A stretch of 64,000 nt of DNA from Acinetobacter towneri DSM 14962 = CIP 107472. Lineage in GTDB: Bacteria > Pseudomonadota > Gammaproteobacteria > Pseudomonadales > Moraxellaceae. Position numbers and translations under genes: made by a program. The stretch covers positions 116,741 to 180,740 of the forward strand of contig NZ_KB849689.1 of NCBI RefSeq assembly GCF_000368785.1. Reading direction: 5' to 3'. Every line of letters starts with the position of its first letter. Position 1 is the first letter of the stretch. Of this stretch, positions 19,684 through 29,794 are shown piece by piece. Under the pieces are notes generated by a model that was not told the DNA's origin, made no database searches, and worked only from the letters and a program-made list of their open reading frames with translations.

Positions 19684-20400
19684 TTAAGTCGGATTAAGCT
19701 TTTGTAGGGAGTGATTGATTTGCTGCAAAATCTGATTGAGTGCTTTTGGCGGCAAACGAGTTTCTTGTAAAGAGGTAATCCATTGCATTTGGCAGAGTTT
19801 TAAGCTGCGAATATCCTGAGCTTGTAAAATTCGCTGAATCAGTTGTTTTGCCATTAATCCACAATGACGCTGCAAAGTATCCATCATGAGAAATTTTACA
19901 TCTTCAAAACTCAAAGCGGTAATTTCAGGCTGTATTTCTGCTTGGGGTTCAGGTTGTTCAGCGGGCTGTTCTGTATTGATGGCAGCTGCAACACGTGCTT
20001 CTAAATATGCAGGAACTGAATTTACTTGAAGATGTTGGGTGTGGATTGGTTCTGCCAAACTTTCAGCATGCGCTTGCGAGGTGCTGCTTGCAAGTTGGCT
20101 ATGAATTTCTGTGTGTAAAGTGGTAGATGATGGCTCTTGCTCTTGTTGCAGCAGAATGTTAGCCGTTTGCTCTTGGTGTTGCAAAGTGTCTTGCTCAAGC
20201 GCAGCAGGGGCAATCAGGTGCATATCTAATAGCTGTTCAATCAATTCAGGTGGTGCAAGACGTTGCTTGAACTGATCTCCGAGTAAATCAAAATCTTCAG
20301 TACCAATCAGTACCAATAAACGACGTTGACGTGCATTTAAATCACGTGTGCGCTGTTGTAATGCATCTAGACCGAGTTGAGTTTTTTGATAATTAAACAT
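19684..20400 (-). CDS. Hypothetical protein with helical ends and a Gln/Glu-rich linker (238 residues)
   Basis: The N-terminal region (residues 1-70) is helical and basic (LNARQRRLLVLIGTEDFDLL). A low-complexity Gln/Glu/Ala/Thr linker follows (about 75-150), then a second helical domain starting at SFEDVKFLMMDTLQRHCG. I choose the ATG at 20400 because AAGG lies 4-5 bases upstream; the frame is open further but lacks a start signal. The layout resembles a cytoplasmic regulatory or scaffold protein, but no family is recognised. Confidence 0.6.
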   Translation of the reverse strand: MFNYQKTQLGLDALQQRTRDLNARQRRLLVLIGTEDFDLLGDQFKQRLAPPELIEQLLDMHLIAPAALEQDTLQHQEQTANILLQQEQEPSSTTLHTEIHSQLASSTSQAHAESLAEPIHTQHLQVNSVPAYLEARVAAAINTEQPAEQPEPQAEIQPEITALSFEDVKFLMMDTLQRHCGLMAKQLIQRILQAQDIRSLKLCQMQWITSLQETRLPPKALNQILQQINHSLQKLNPT

Positions 20401-20509
20401 GAGCCTTAATTTATTTCCCCAATAAATTAAGGCAAAGCATAGACTTTGAAAATTACAATAATATGAATAATTTATGACAGGTAAATGCAATAAGATTCAC
20501 TTGAAACAT

Positions 20510-21229
20510 TTATAAAGTCAAAATACTGGTATTTTCGAGCGCCTTGCGTAAGTAAGGATCTAAATCTTCTTGTCTTAATAACCATTGCACATAATCGGCA
20601 GGAAGGTCAGCAATTGCCGTACCACGATGTTTACCAAAATTGATAATTTGTGGAATACGTGCTTCTTCTGAGGCAGTGTAGAGTTCTTCAATACTTTGAA
20701 TTTGTAATTGATGAACTTCGTGCATCAAAATATTGGCCGTTAAAATAATATCCATATCGGCACGATGCGCTTTTTTAATCATATCACGCGCTTTTTCGCT
20801 GCCTTTGGTAATCATATAAATTAAAGCTGAAATATTGTGTGCTTCAGCATTCGGCCATACACGACGTGCAAGTGCTAAAGTGCAAATGGCTTTAATTTTA
20901 GAAGTATCCACACCACATTTTTCTAAAGCGCGAATATCGTAATCAATATTATGCCCAATGATATAGGTGGTTTCGGCAGGTAATTCAAAACTGCTGTAAT
21001 GCGGTTGATCAATTAAATCCGATTCTAAAATATGATGCACCGCCATCGCTGCGAATGAAATCGGCTCATCGACTTGATATAACTGATCGAAAATTTGACT
21101 TTTATCTAGACTGATTTTGCCATCTTGAATTTGAATGGGGGCGTAGGCAATCTCAATGGGTTGTCCATTTAAAGTATGGGTTTCAGTGTCGAGAATAATT
21201 GCCTGCATGTCCTGATTCGCTTGCGTCAT
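20510..21229 (-). CDS. DnaQ-fold 3'-5' exonuclease, ExoX-like, with C-terminal DUF3820-type tail
   Basis: The 239-residue protein has the DEDDh exonuclease motifs: Exo I ILDTETHTL (Asp14, Glu16), Exo II GHNIDYDIRAL and Exo III HRADMD. This suggests 3'-5' hydrolysis of single-stranded DNA. The C-terminal 45 residues (INFGKHRGTAIADLPADYVQ ...) match the DUF3820/ExoX C-terminal type seen next to ExoX-like nucleases. Its true substrate cannot be told from sequence. It lies upstream of the 238-residue hypothetical gene in the same direction, 109 bases apart. Confidence 0.8.
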   Translation of the reverse strand: MTQANQDMQAIILDTETHTLNGQPIEIAYAPIQIQDGKISLDKSQIFDQLYQVDEPISFAAMAVHHILESDLIDQPHYSSFELPAETTYIIGHNIDYDIRALEKCGVDTSKIKAICTLALARRVWPNAEAHNISALIYMITKGSEKARDMIKKAHRADMDIILTANILMHEVHQLQIQSIEELYTASEEARIPQIINFGKHRGTAIADLPADYVQWLLRQEDLDPYLRKALENTSILTL

Positions 21230-21459
21230 TCAATAAAAATGCAATCTAACATTAGCCGCTGCGTATGACAAATTGAATTGAAATTTAATAGGCACTTGTA
21301 TATGTGATCAATTTACTGATTTTTACCGTAAGTGTTTAATTTTAAATAAAATACACTTGCATATTAATTGTTGAAATCTTGCCTGATACGATAAAAAAGC
21401 GTACAAATAAAGATTGCGAAGGATGCAATTAATAAGAATATGAAGACAAGGGTAAGCAA

Positions 21460-22722
21460 ATGAAAAAAATATGGTTAAGCGTGGCTTTAGCCAGCAGCAG
21501 TTTGTTTTTAACCGCCTGTAATGATGATCATGACGATACGAGTGTTGTGGTTATTGAGGATGGCATTCCGAAATATAATTTTAGTGCCCCTGTCGTGAAA
21601 ACAGAGCCTTATTTAGATCAGGGTGCCAATGCGAATAATGTTTTAGATACAGTAAGTGCCTCTAAAACATTGATGACTTATAAAATGTTAGGGGTAAATG
21701 GACAGGAAACTCAGGCAACTGCACTTGTTTTTACCCCTCAAACAGTTAAGCCTGCGGGCGGATGGCCACTTGTAGTTTGGGCGCATGGCACAACAGGCGT
21801 GGCAGATGCGTGTGCACCAAGTCGTCAAGGTTTAAATGGAAATGAGTACTTCATTGCTAAACTATTGGCAGCAGGTTATGCCGTTGTTGCACCCGACTAC
21901 GAAGGTTTAGGCGAACCGAGTGGTAAAGAATTACATCCATTCTTGAATTTAAAAAGTGCAGCTTATTCGATTACAGATGCTGTTGTCGCTGCAAACAAGC
22001 TTTTGGGTAATACTGCAGAAACGCGCTGGAGTGTAGTTGGACATTCACAGGGTGGACATGCGGCTTTAGGTGCAGCACAGTATGCATCGCGTGCGCAGTT
22101 AAATTATAAGGGTGCCATAGCTATCGCACCTGCATCAAATTTAGCGTTGGTATTGGCGGGTGGTGAACAAAAAGCAGCTCAGGAGCCAGATGTAATAAAG
22201 AAAGTACAGACACTTGTACCATTAGATACGTTTACTGCTCTAATTGCTGCGGGGCTAAGAAATACTGCTCCAACCTTGAAATATTCTGAAATATTTGTGT
22301 CACCAACAGATCAACTTGCTGCTCAGGCAGAGTCAATCTGTTATGAGGCATTAGGTGGGAGTATGCTTCAGCCAATGCGAGAGCACGCACAGACTTATGG
22401 AAAATTGGATGGTTATCCACGTACTCAACCGAATTTCATGACGACCATCCCTGAAGTTAAAGATTTCTTAACCAATGGTTCACAGCCATTAAAAGTGAAA
22501 ATCAGTACGCCTATATTTATTTATCAAGGAACGGCTGACCCAACTGTACCGAAACAAGTCACGGATTACTTGGTTCAGTCAGCTCAAGGGATGGGAACTA
22601 AAATTCATTACGTCACTGATCAGGATTTACCTGTAGAGCAAAAATGGGATCATGGTTCGGTGTATGTGGATAATATGGATGAGATTGTCAAAGATGTTCA
22701 ATCACTAATGCCTATTCAATAA
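21460..22722 (+). CDS. Secreted lipase/esterase-type lipoprotein (alpha/beta hydrolase)
   Basis: The 420-residue protein has a lipoprotein signal ending LTAC (Cys20), so it is likely anchored in the outer membrane. The hydrolase core shows VVWAHGTTG (oxyanion loop), the nucleophile motif GHSQG (Ser196), an acid in YQGTADPTVP (about 357) and the catalytic His in KWDHGSV. The layout fits the secretory lipase family. The substrate is unknown; a short-chain ester or lipid is likely. It stands alone with its own terminator. Confidence 0.85.
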   Translation: MKKIWLSVALASSSLFLTACNDDHDDTSVVVIEDGIPKYNFSAPVVKTEPYLDQGANANNVLDTVSASKTLMTYKMLGVNGQETQATALVFTPQTVKPAGGWPLVVWAHGTTGVADACAPSRQGLNGNEYFIAKLLAAGYAVVAPDYEGLGEPSGKELHPFLNLKSAAYSITDAVVAANKLLGNTAETRWSVVGHSQGGHAALGAAQYASRAQLNYKGAIAIAPASNLALVLAGGEQKAAQEPDVIKKVQTLVPLDTFTALIAAGLRNTAPTLKYSEIFVSPTDQLAAQAESICYEALGGSMLQPMREHAQTYGKLDGYPRTQPNFMTTIPEVKDFLTNGSQPLKVKISTPIFIYQGTADPTVPKQVTDYLVQSAQGMGTKIHYVTDQDLPVEQKWDHGSVYVDNMDEIVKDVQSLMPIQ

Positions 22723-22757
22723 GTTGTTGAATTACGATAAAGATTGATTTGACCTAA

Positions 22758-22794
22758 AATAGCTCATGTTTTATCTGAAACATGAGCTATTTTT
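22758..22794 (+). terminator. Intrinsic terminator after the lipase-like gene
   Basis: AATAGCTCATGTTT pairs with AAACATGAGCTATT over 14 bases, loop TATCTG, followed by T residues. Confidence 0.9.
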
Positions 22795-22899
22795 ATGTAA
22801 AACTGAGCAAAGTTCATTCTCTCAGTTCACAAACTTTATGCTACAATACGCGCCAATCTTAGCACGGCTTAAAAGCCCTAAATTAATAGGACCTCGCTA

Positions 22900-24153
22900 A
22901 TGTTTGCCAATATTTCTATTGCCGAATTTGATCCAGAATTAGCTCAAGCGATCACCAATGAAGATGCGCGCCAAGAAGCTCATATTGAGTTAATTGCTTC
23001 TGAAAACTACTGCTCACCTGCAGTAATGGAAGCTCAAGGTTCAAAACTTACCAATAAATATGCAGAAGGCTACCCAGGCAAACGCTACTACGGCGGTTGC
23101 GAATACGTAGATATTATTGAACAATTGGCGATTGACCGTGCTAAAGAACTCTTTGGTGCAGATTATGCTAACGTTCAACCACACGCTGGTTCACAAGCAA
23201 ACTCTGCAGTTTACTTAGCTTTACTTAACCCAGGCGACACTGTGTTAGGTATGAGCTTGGCACATGGTGGTCACTTGACTCATGGTGCAAAAGTAAGCTT
23301 CTCAGGTAAAACATATAACGCTATCCAATATGGTTTAAACCCAGAAACTGGCGAAATTGATTACGAAGAAGTTGAGCGTTTAGCGCTTGAACACAAACCA
23401 CGCATGATTGTTGCGGGTTTCTCTGCGTATAGCCAAATTGTAGAGTGGCAGCGTTTCCGCGACATCGCAGACAAAGTTGGTGCTTATTTATTTGTAGATA
23501 TGGCACACGTAGCAGGTCTAGTGGCTGCTGGTGTATATCCGAACCCTGTGCAAATTGCTGACGTAACGACTACTACTACACACAAAACATTGCGTGGTCC
23601 ACGTTCTGGTCTAATTCTTGCGAAAGCAAACGAAGAGATCGAGAAAAAATTACAATCTGCTGTGTTCCCTGGTAACCAAGGTGGTCCATTGGTACACGCA
23701 GTTGCAGCAAAAGCAATTTGTTTTAAAGAAGCAATGGCGCCTGAATACAAAGCGTATCAACAACAAGTTGTTAAAAATGCGCAAGCGATGGCTGAAGTTC
23801 TTATTGAACGTGGTTATGATGTAGTATCTGGTGGTACGAAAAACCACTTGTTCTTGCTTTCTTTAATCAAGCAAGATATTACAGGTAAAGATGCAGATGC
23901 ATGGTTAGGTGCTGCGCACATTACTGTAAACAAAAACTCTGTACCGAACGATCCACGTTCTCCATTTGTAACTTCTGGTATCCGTATCGGTACTCCAGCG
24001 GTAACTACACGTGGTTTTGGTGAAGCAGAAGTACGTGATCTTGCAGGTTGGATTGCAGACATTCTTGACAGCAAAGGTGACGAAGCTGTAATTAATACTG
24101 TAAAAGCAAAAGTTGAAGCTGTTTGCGCGAAATTCCCAGTTTACGCAAAATAA
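22900..24153 (+). CDS. glyA: Serine hydroxymethyltransferase GlyA
   Basis: GlyA converts serine and tetrahydrofolate to glycine and 5,10-methylene-THF using PLP. The 417-residue sequence is full length and carries [31 protein letters not shown] and the PLP lysine motif [14 protein letters not shown]. An extended -10 (TGCTACAAT, about 22841-22849) lies upstream. A strong terminator follows, so it is a single-gene unit. Confidence 0.97.
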   Translation: MFANISIAEFDPELAQAITNEDARQEAHIELIASENYCSPAVMEAQGSKLTNKYAEGYPGKRYYGGCEYVDIIEQLAIDRAKELFGADYANVQPHAGSQANSAVYLALLNPGDTVLGMSLAHGGHLTHGAKVSFSGKTYNAIQYGLNPETGEIDYEEVERLALEHKPRMIVAGFSAYSQIVEWQRFRDIADKVGAYLFVDMAHVAGLVAAGVYPNPVQIADVTTTTTHKTLRGPRSGLILAKANEEIEKKLQSAVFPGNQGGPLVHAVAAKAICFKEAMAPEYKAYQQQVVKNAQAMAEVLIERGYDVVSGGTKNHLFLLSLIKQDITGKDADAWLGAAHITVNKNSVPNDPRSPFVTSGIRIGTPAVTTRGFGEAEVRDLAGWIADILDSKGDEAVINTVKAKVEAVCAKFPVYAK

Positions 24154-24166
24154 GCACAGCCTTGAG

Positions 24167-24192
24167 AAAAGCCCCTCAAGGGGGCTTTTTTT
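24167..24192 (+). terminator. glyA intrinsic terminator
   Basis: AAAGCCCC-tcaa-GGGGGCTTTTTTT. Confidence 0.92.
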
Positions 24193-24316
24193 ATGGATGT
24201 AAAAAATTGATTTTTCGTTCAATAAGCTGAATTTCTGTTATAACTTAAGCGTATTGAATATGATTGTAGGCAAGCTGATGATGACAGTATTGTCGGAATG
24301 ACAGGAATAAAAGTAA

Positions 24317-24721
24317 ATGATTAGACCAAAGATTATTATTTCAGAACAAGATTTGCACCGTTTGGAAACGATGCTTGAGCATCAACCTAAATTGACGCCA
24401 ACGATGCAACATCTAGAAGATGAATTGGCACGTGCTGAAGTGGTTGCGCCACAAGATGTACCGAATAATGTGGTGAGCATGAATGCCCGCGCATTGATTA
24501 CCATTGCACCTGCAAAAGAACCGACTGAAATTACCTTGGTTTATCCGCATGACTTTAAAGGTGAGAAAGGGCAGGTGAATGTGGTTGCACCTGTCGGGAC
24601 TGCCATTTTAGGTTTAGCTGAAGGTCAGGAAATTGAATGGCCACAGCCCGATGGTCATATGATGAAAGTCAAAATTGAGAAGATTTTGTATCAGCCAGAG
24701 CGTGAAGGCGATTATTTATAA
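24317..24721 (+). CDS. rnk: Rnk-type nucleoside diphosphate kinase regulator (GreA/GreB C-domain family)
   Basis: The 134-residue protein has a short N-terminal helical region (DLHRLETMLEHQ) and a C-terminal FKBP-like GreA/GreB domain (TLVYPHDFKGEKGQVNV, VGTAILGLAEGQEIEWP), the Rnk layout. Rnk binds RNA polymerase near the secondary channel and competes with GreA/GreB and DksA. Its length and domain order match the family. Confidence 0.88.
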   Translation: MIRPKIIISEQDLHRLETMLEHQPKLTPTMQHLEDELARAEVVAPQDVPNNVVSMNARALITIAPAKEPTEITLVYPHDFKGEKGQVNVVAPVGTAILGLAEGQEIEWPQPDGHMMKVKIEKILYQPEREGDYL

Positions 24722-24751
24722 TCTGTTTATCATCCTGCGTTAGGAACATTG

Positions 24752-24777
24752 AAAGCCATGTTGATCATGGCTTTTTT
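24752..24777 (+). terminator. rnk intrinsic terminator
   Basis: AAAGCCATG-ttgat-CATGGCTTTTTT. Confidence 0.88.
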
Positions 24778-24934
24778 ATGCACTGGTGTTTTGAATCAGG
24801 CATCTTGTGACTGATGTTATGCGAATCTATAAAAAAGCATTTAAGCAGATCGAAATAAAAAATTGCAAAATATTACATGACCTTAGCCGAAAAACACGTA
24901 CTATAAAATCATGTAAAGAGGGTTGTGATGGTCT

Positions 24935-25726
24935 ATGGCTCAGTTTGAAGTGTTACTGCCTTTGCAAGAGATTACGGTGGATCGTGCAGAGCTTTTGGCG
25001 ATTCAACGCAATGATTTAGTTCCGTTGTTGAATGATCAATATCGTCTAAATCATTATGCAGATCAGGTGATTCAAGCGCAGTCAGTTTTATTGGATGGGG
25101 TGGATCCACATTTAACTCAGCAATTGAGTGTGACCATTGAGCAGTTGATTCAGGCGCTTGGCAAATCTAAAAAAGTGTTAAAGCAACGTAAGTTTAATGC
25201 ACTACAAAAGTGGCTAGGCATAGATTTGGAATATGGCGCGGGGCAAGTGCAATATTATAAAAACCTAGATCATTTATTAGGACAAGCAGATCGTTTAAGC
25301 CAAAAGCTGCAAATCGAAATTCAGAAATCACAATCACGTTTTCAGCAGTTGGTTGGTTTGCGTGAGCAAATGGCGAAATACATTCAAGCTGCCGATGAGT
25401 TTTTAGTGGAATATCCACGATTTGTGCGCAATCAGCATCCTTTGGATAATTTTAGCGAACGACTGGCCAAGAAAATTTATAGTTTAAAGACTTTGCAAAG
25501 TAGTAATGATATTGCGATTACTCAAATGCAACTTTCACAGCAACTCTCTTTTAGTTTGTTAGATCGCTTTAAAGAAGCGCAGCAGGTACTCATTCCTGCA
25601 TGGCAATATCATGTCAAACAAAGTCAGCAAAGTGGCTCACACAGTCAGCTAGAAAAGCTGGATCAAAGTCGTGAGCATTTAATTAAGACATTAAGAAAAT
25701 CCTTAGAAAAACCTGCGCAATCATAA
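24935..25726 (+). CDS. Hypothetical helical protein, first gene of the TelA set (263 residues)
   Basis: The protein is predicted almost entirely helical, with heptad-like stretches (for example RLSQKLQIEIQKSQSRFQQL and HVKQSQQSGSHSQLEKLDQS). It has no signal peptide and no membrane segment. I recognise no family. It starts at the first in-frame ATG after a stop; the GAGGG at about 24918 is further than usual. It lies 30 bases before the TelA-family gene in the same direction, so the two are probably co-transcribed and may form a complex. Confidence 0.65.
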   Translation: MAQFEVLLPLQEITVDRAELLAIQRNDLVPLLNDQYRLNHYADQVIQAQSVLLDGVDPHLTQQLSVTIEQLIQALGKSKKVLKQRKFNALQKWLGIDLEYGAGQVQYYKNLDHLLGQADRLSQKLQIEIQKSQSRFQQLVGLREQMAKYIQAADEFLVEYPRFVRNQHPLDNFSERLAKKIYSLKTLQSSNDIAITQMQLSQQLSFSLLDRFKEAQQVLIPAWQYHVKQSQQSGSHSQLEKLDQSREHLIKTLRKSLEKPAQS

Positions 25727-25756
25727 GGCATGGTTTTGATTAGATAGAGGCGAAAT

Positions 25757-26884
25757 ATGACAACTTCTGAACAACGCAACGTCGCTGTGCAAGTGAGTGA
25801 TGAACAGACTCAGCAACAATTTCAGCAACTCAATTTGCAGGAAATTGGCTTACAGCCTGATGACTTTCAGGAGGTGCTGGCTGCGCGTAAAGAATTAAGC
25901 GATCTTAGCCATCATTCGGTTGCAGAATATGGCAAAAATATCGCCACTAAAACGTCAAGTTATACCGATGAGCTTTTAGGTTTGGTGCAAAATAAGGATT
26001 TGGATGTCACAGGGCAAAAGCTGAATCAGGTGGTGCAGGTTGCACAGCAGTTAAATACCAACAGTATTTTAAATCCAAACAAAAGCAGTGGCTTTTTGGG
26101 TGGTTTATTCAATAAGTTAAAAGGCGCTAAACAAAGTTTTGATCAAAACTTTAACAGCACCAAAGCGCAAATTGATAGTCTGGTCACAGAAATTGAAAGC
26201 TCACAAAATGGTTTAAAAAACCGTGTAGATACACTGGATAAAATGTTTCGTGGTGTGCAAGATGAATATAAACAATTGGGGATTTATATTGCAGCAGGTA
26301 AGTTAAAACAGCAGGAAATTCAGCAGCAAATTTCTGAATTTTCCGCGCAGCCGCAGGATCAGACCACGACTCAAAAAATTTATGATCTCAATCATCTTGC
26401 TAATAATTTAGAAAAGCGGGTGAGTGATTTGCAGGTGTTGCAACAATCTGCCATGCAAACTTTGCCGATGATTCGGATTATCCAGTCCAATAATTTAATG
26501 TTGGTCGATAAATTTTATGCGATTAAAAACATTACCTTACCTGCGTGGAAAAACCAGATTAGTTTGGCGATTTCTTTAAATGAGCAGAAAAACAGTGTGC
26601 AACTGGCCAACAGTATTGATGATGCCACCAATGAATTGCTGCGCCGTAATGCAGATTTATTGCATCAAAACTCGGTTGATACTGCCAAAGCCAATCAGCG
26701 TTCGGTGATTGATATTGAAACCCTTGAACACGTACAAAATACCCTCATTAAAACAGTGAACGATGTGATCCAGGTACAAAAAGAAGGCATGCAAAAACGT
26801 GCAGAAGCGACTACGCGTTTGCGAGCCTTACAGGAGAATCTGAATCAATTGGTGATTGGTTCAAGTCAACAGTCTGGTCAATAA
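25757..26884 (+). CDS. TelA-family (toxic anion resistance) protein
   Basis: The 375-residue protein matches the TelA/KlaA family in its central and C-terminal parts: SGFLGGLFNKLKGAKQSF, DTLDKMFRGVQDEYKQLGIY, MIRIIQSNNLMLVDKFYAI, NITLPAWKNQISLAISLNEQ. It is soluble and helical. The family was named from tellurite-resistance plasmids, but its chromosomal members have no settled biochemical role, often linked to envelope stress. The neighbouring helical and membrane-protein genes suggest a small membrane-associated assembly. Confidence 0.85.
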   Translation: MTTSEQRNVAVQVSDEQTQQQFQQLNLQEIGLQPDDFQEVLAARKELSDLSHHSVAEYGKNIATKTSSYTDELLGLVQNKDLDVTGQKLNQVVQVAQQLNTNSILNPNKSSGFLGGLFNKLKGAKQSFDQNFNSTKAQIDSLVTEIESSQNGLKNRVDTLDKMFRGVQDEYKQLGIYIAAGKLKQQEIQQQISEFSAQPQDQTTTQKIYDLNHLANNLEKRVSDLQVLQQSAMQTLPMIRIIQSNNLMLVDKFYAIKNITLPAWKNQISLAISLNEQKNSVQLANSIDDATNELLRRNADLLHQNSVDTAKANQRSVIDIETLEHVQNTLIKTVNDVIQVQKEGMQKRAEATTRLRALQENLNQLVIGSSQQSGQ

Positions 26885-26940
26885 ATGCATTTTGACAATG
26901 ACTTCATTTAATCTGAAATTTACCTGATAAGGAGTCGGAT

Positions 26941-27858
26941 TTGCCCCCACTTGATGAATATGCCATTCAGCCACAGCAGCTAAAAACAGGTGTTGTGGCA
27001 TTACAGCAGCGTCAAAAAAAGCTCAGTTTTTTGGCTGTGCTGTCTATGACGGTGGTGCTTATATCGGCAATTGGCTTTTTTATTCAGCAAGATGTGATTT
27101 ATAGCTTCTTTGGTTTAAGCACTGAAGTTCAGCAATTACACATGCCTGCAAGTGTCGATGCGACTTTGGCAAATTTAGGGCAGCAACCTGATTATTTTTT
27201 CAGTTTGTTGAACTGGTTGGGTTGGTTGATTTTAAAACTGTCGGTGTCATTTATTGGTGCATTCGTTCTAGTTCATCTACTCAAGAAAATTCGTTTTTTT
27301 TATATTCGCTTTCAGTCCTTTGTTTTGAAATTTGTAGCTTGGTTGCTGAGTTTTATTTTACTTTGGTCGGCATTGAGTTATGTTCAGCATGACCGACAAG
27401 ATGATACGCAGCAGGTATATGCCAAAATTGTGCATTATGAAAAGCACATTCAAGAAAGTGAATTGGCGCGTTATTTACAAAATGCAGAAATGGCAGCGCC
27501 TGTTAAAGCCTATTTGTTGGCGCAAACGGCATTGATGCATCATCCCGCAGATAAAGATGCAGCCATTCCGCAAGTGTTGACCTTGGTCAAAGCAGAGCAG
27601 CAAGATCCGCAATTTTTACATTATGGATTTAAACCTGAACAATTATGGACGATGCAGCAGCAAGTTTATGGCAAAGCTTTAACGCCTATGGCGCAAAGCG
27701 TACATAAGCAAGTGCAGCAAGCACAGCAATTAAATACGCTGGTTTATTATATGAATCTCGCGGTTATGGCGCTTATGTTAATACTGTCTGCGGTACTCTG
27801 GTTTTTATCGCGACATTTACAGCAGCGTATTCTGCGGATTCAACAAAAACTTGAATAA
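26941..27858 (+). CDS. Hypothetical membrane protein, third gene of the TelA set (305 residues)
   Basis: The frame starts at TTG 26941 after AAGGAG (26930-26935). Four hydrophobic helices are visible: near residues 28-48, 90-115, 125-145 and 270-290. A large charged segment of about 120 residues lies between the third and fourth (YAKIVHYEKHIQESELARYL ...). No family is recognised. It follows the TelA gene by 56 bases and is likely in the same operon. A TelA-membrane protein pair implies action at the inner membrane, which is inference. Confidence 0.65.
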   Translation: MPPLDEYAIQPQQLKTGVVALQQRQKKLSFLAVLSMTVVLISAIGFFIQQDVIYSFFGLSTEVQQLHMPASVDATLANLGQQPDYFFSLLNWLGWLILKLSVSFIGAFVLVHLLKKIRFFYIRFQSFVLKFVAWLLSFILLWSALSYVQHDRQDDTQQVYAKIVHYEKHIQESELARYLQNAEMAAPVKAYLLAQTALMHHPADKDAAIPQVLTLVKAEQQDPQFLHYGFKPEQLWTMQQQVYGKALTPMAQSVHKQVQQAQQLNTLVYYMNLAVMALMLILSAVLWFLSRHLQQRILRIQQKLE

Positions 27859-28074
27859 AAAATGATTAGGCTCAATTGCTTAAGGCAGACATTCAGTTTT
27901 TATGTTAATGTCTAAATTGAATAGCTTTAGGTATTTTAAATGAAATAGTAAGCTTGAAACTCACTATCATTTAAAAAAACGATCATAAATATAAAAATAA
28001 ACCGTTTCCCCTATGTAACTATTTTTCGTAAGATAACATCAACAAATAAATTTACTCCCTTGGAGACGTTAGCC

Positions 28075-29640
28075 ATGTTAGACCAAAATACTTCTACACA
28101 ACTTAAAACTTTATTAGAACGTCTTGAAAGCCCAATCGAGCTTGTCGCGACTTTAGATGGTTCTGATAAATCTGCCAAAATTAAAGAATTGGTTGAAGAA
28201 ATTGCAGCACTTTCGCCACAAGTTACTGCACGTTTTGACGGTAACAACGCACGTGCACCAAGTTTTGGGATTGCAAAAGTAGGTGAGCAACCGCGCGTAT
28301 TCTTCGCAGGTTTACCAATGGGGCACGAGTTCACTTCATTAATTTTGGCTTTATTGCAAACTTCTGGTTATGCACCAAAAGTATCGGATGAAGTATTAAC
28401 GCAAATCAAAGAATTGAATCTTTCATCTCACTTTGATGTGTTTGTATCGTTGAGCTGCCACAACTGTCCAGATGTAGTACAAGCTTTGAACCTCATTGCG
28501 ATTTACAACCCTGGCACAACAGCAACCATGATTGATGGTGCATTCTTCCAAGAAGAAGTTGAGCAGCGCAAAATTATGGCTGTGCCGATGGTATTCCAAG
28601 ATGGCAACCACATTGGTCAAGGTCGTATGACTTTGGAAGAAATTGTAGCTAAATTAGATACAGATTCTGAGAGCAAAGATGCAGCGAAACTGAATGCCAA
28701 AGAGGCGTTTGATGTCTTGGTAATTGGTGGCGGCCCTGCAGGGAATACATCTGCAATCTATGCAGCACGTAAAGGTATTCGTACAGGTATTGTGGCTGAG
28801 CGGATGGGCGGTCAGGTGATGGATACCATGGATATTGAAAACTTCACTTCTATCCAAAAAACACAAGGTCCAAAGTTTGCGGCAGAAATGGAAGCGCATG
28901 TGCGTGAATACGATGTCGATATTATGAATCTACAAAAAGTATCTGCCATTAAAGGTGCTGATGAAACTGCCAATGGTTTGGTCGAAGTGACTTTGGAAAA
29001 TGGCGCAACACTTGAATCGAAAACGGTGATCTTGTCTACAGGTGCACGTTGGAGAGAGATGAATGTACCTGGTGAAGCAGAATACCGTACCCGCGGCGTG
29101 GCATACTGCCCACACTGTGATGGCCCGTTGTTTAAAGGCAAACGTGTTGCAGTGATTGGTGGTGGTAACTCAGGTGTAGAAGCAGCGATTGACCTTGCAG
29201 GGATTGTAGAGCATGTGACTTTGGTAGAGTTTGATACTAAATTACGTGCAGACCAAGTCTTGCAAAACAAATTGAACAGCTTGCCAAATACTACTGTAAT
29301 TACCAATGCATTATCGACTGAGGTGATTGGTGATGGCGCACAAGTGACTGCATTGAAATATAAAGACCGTGCGACAGATGTTGAGCATACTGTTGAACTT
29401 GCAGGAATTTTCGTACAAATTGGTTTATTACCAAATACGGACTTCTTAAAAGAGTCAAAAGTAGAGCTGACGAATCGTGGTGAGATTGTGATAAATGAGC
29501 GCAATGAAACCAATGTAAAAGGTGTATTTGCGGCAGGTGACTGTACAACTGTACCGTACAAGCAAATCATCATTGCAACAGGTGAAGGCGCGAAAGCATC
29601 ACTTTCAGCATTTGATTACATCATCCGTTCAGGTCAATAA
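28075..29640 (+). CDS. ahpF: Alkyl hydroperoxide reductase subunit F
   Basis: AhpF passes electrons from NADH to the peroxidase AhpC. The 521-residue protein equals E. coli AhpF in length. It has the N-terminal tandem thioredoxin-like domain with CHNC ([12 protein letters not shown]), an FAD motif ([17 protein letters not shown]), the redox pair CPHC ([12 protein letters not shown]), an NADH motif ([12 protein letters not shown]) and the C-terminal FAD segment [18 protein letters not shown] is 9 bases before the ATG at 28075. No ahpC is adjacent in this window. Confidence 0.96.
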   Translation: MLDQNTSTQLKTLLERLESPIELVATLDGSDKSAKIKELVEEIAALSPQVTARFDGNNARAPSFGIAKVGEQPRVFFAGLPMGHEFTSLILALLQTSGYAPKVSDEVLTQIKELNLSSHFDVFVSLSCHNCPDVVQALNLIAIYNPGTTATMIDGAFFQEEVEQRKIMAVPMVFQDGNHIGQGRMTLEEIVAKLDTDSESKDAAKLNAKEAFDVLVIGGGPAGNTSAIYAARKGIRTGIVAERMGGQVMDTMDIENFTSIQKTQGPKFAAEMEAHVREYDVDIMNLQKVSAIKGADETANGLVEVTLENGATLESKTVILSTGARWREMNVPGEAEYRTRGVAYCPHCDGPLFKGKRVAVIGGGNSGVEAAIDLAGIVEHVTLVEFDTKLRADQVLQNKLNSLPNTTVITNALSTEVIGDGAQVTALKYKDRATDVEHTVELAGIFVQIGLLPNTDFLKESKVELTNRGEIVINERNETNVKGVFAAGDCTTVPYKQIIIATGEGAKASLSAFDYIIRSGQ

Positions 29641-29701
29641 GTCTGAACGAATACATCTGAATACGCGGATTAACCATCCTTAAATTGTATTCGCTAAAAA
29701 G

Positions 29702-29735
29702 ATAGCGCCTGAGTTCCCCAATACTCAGGCGCTAT
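29702..29735. repeat. Perfect 13-bp palindromic hairpin after ahpF
   Basis: ATAGCGCCTGAGT-tccccaat-ACTCAGGCGCTAT. No T-tract follows, so this may stabilise the ahpF 3' end or bind a protein rather than terminate. Confidence 0.6.
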
Positions 29736-29794
29736 GTTCAGTAAAGTGCGTTATCGCACAGTATTAAAAGTTTATTTATTCTATTTTTGGTTTT

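Noticed and set aside
24935..27858. TelA set as a defence system
   Set aside because: No nuclease, helicase, reverse transcriptase or other effector domain is present and the surroundings are housekeeping genes; an envelope role is more likely.
28812..29573. 253-codon open frame antisense to ahpF
   Set aside because: It is a mirror of a conserved coding sequence, with no ribosome site and a composition typical of antisense frames in AT-rich genes.
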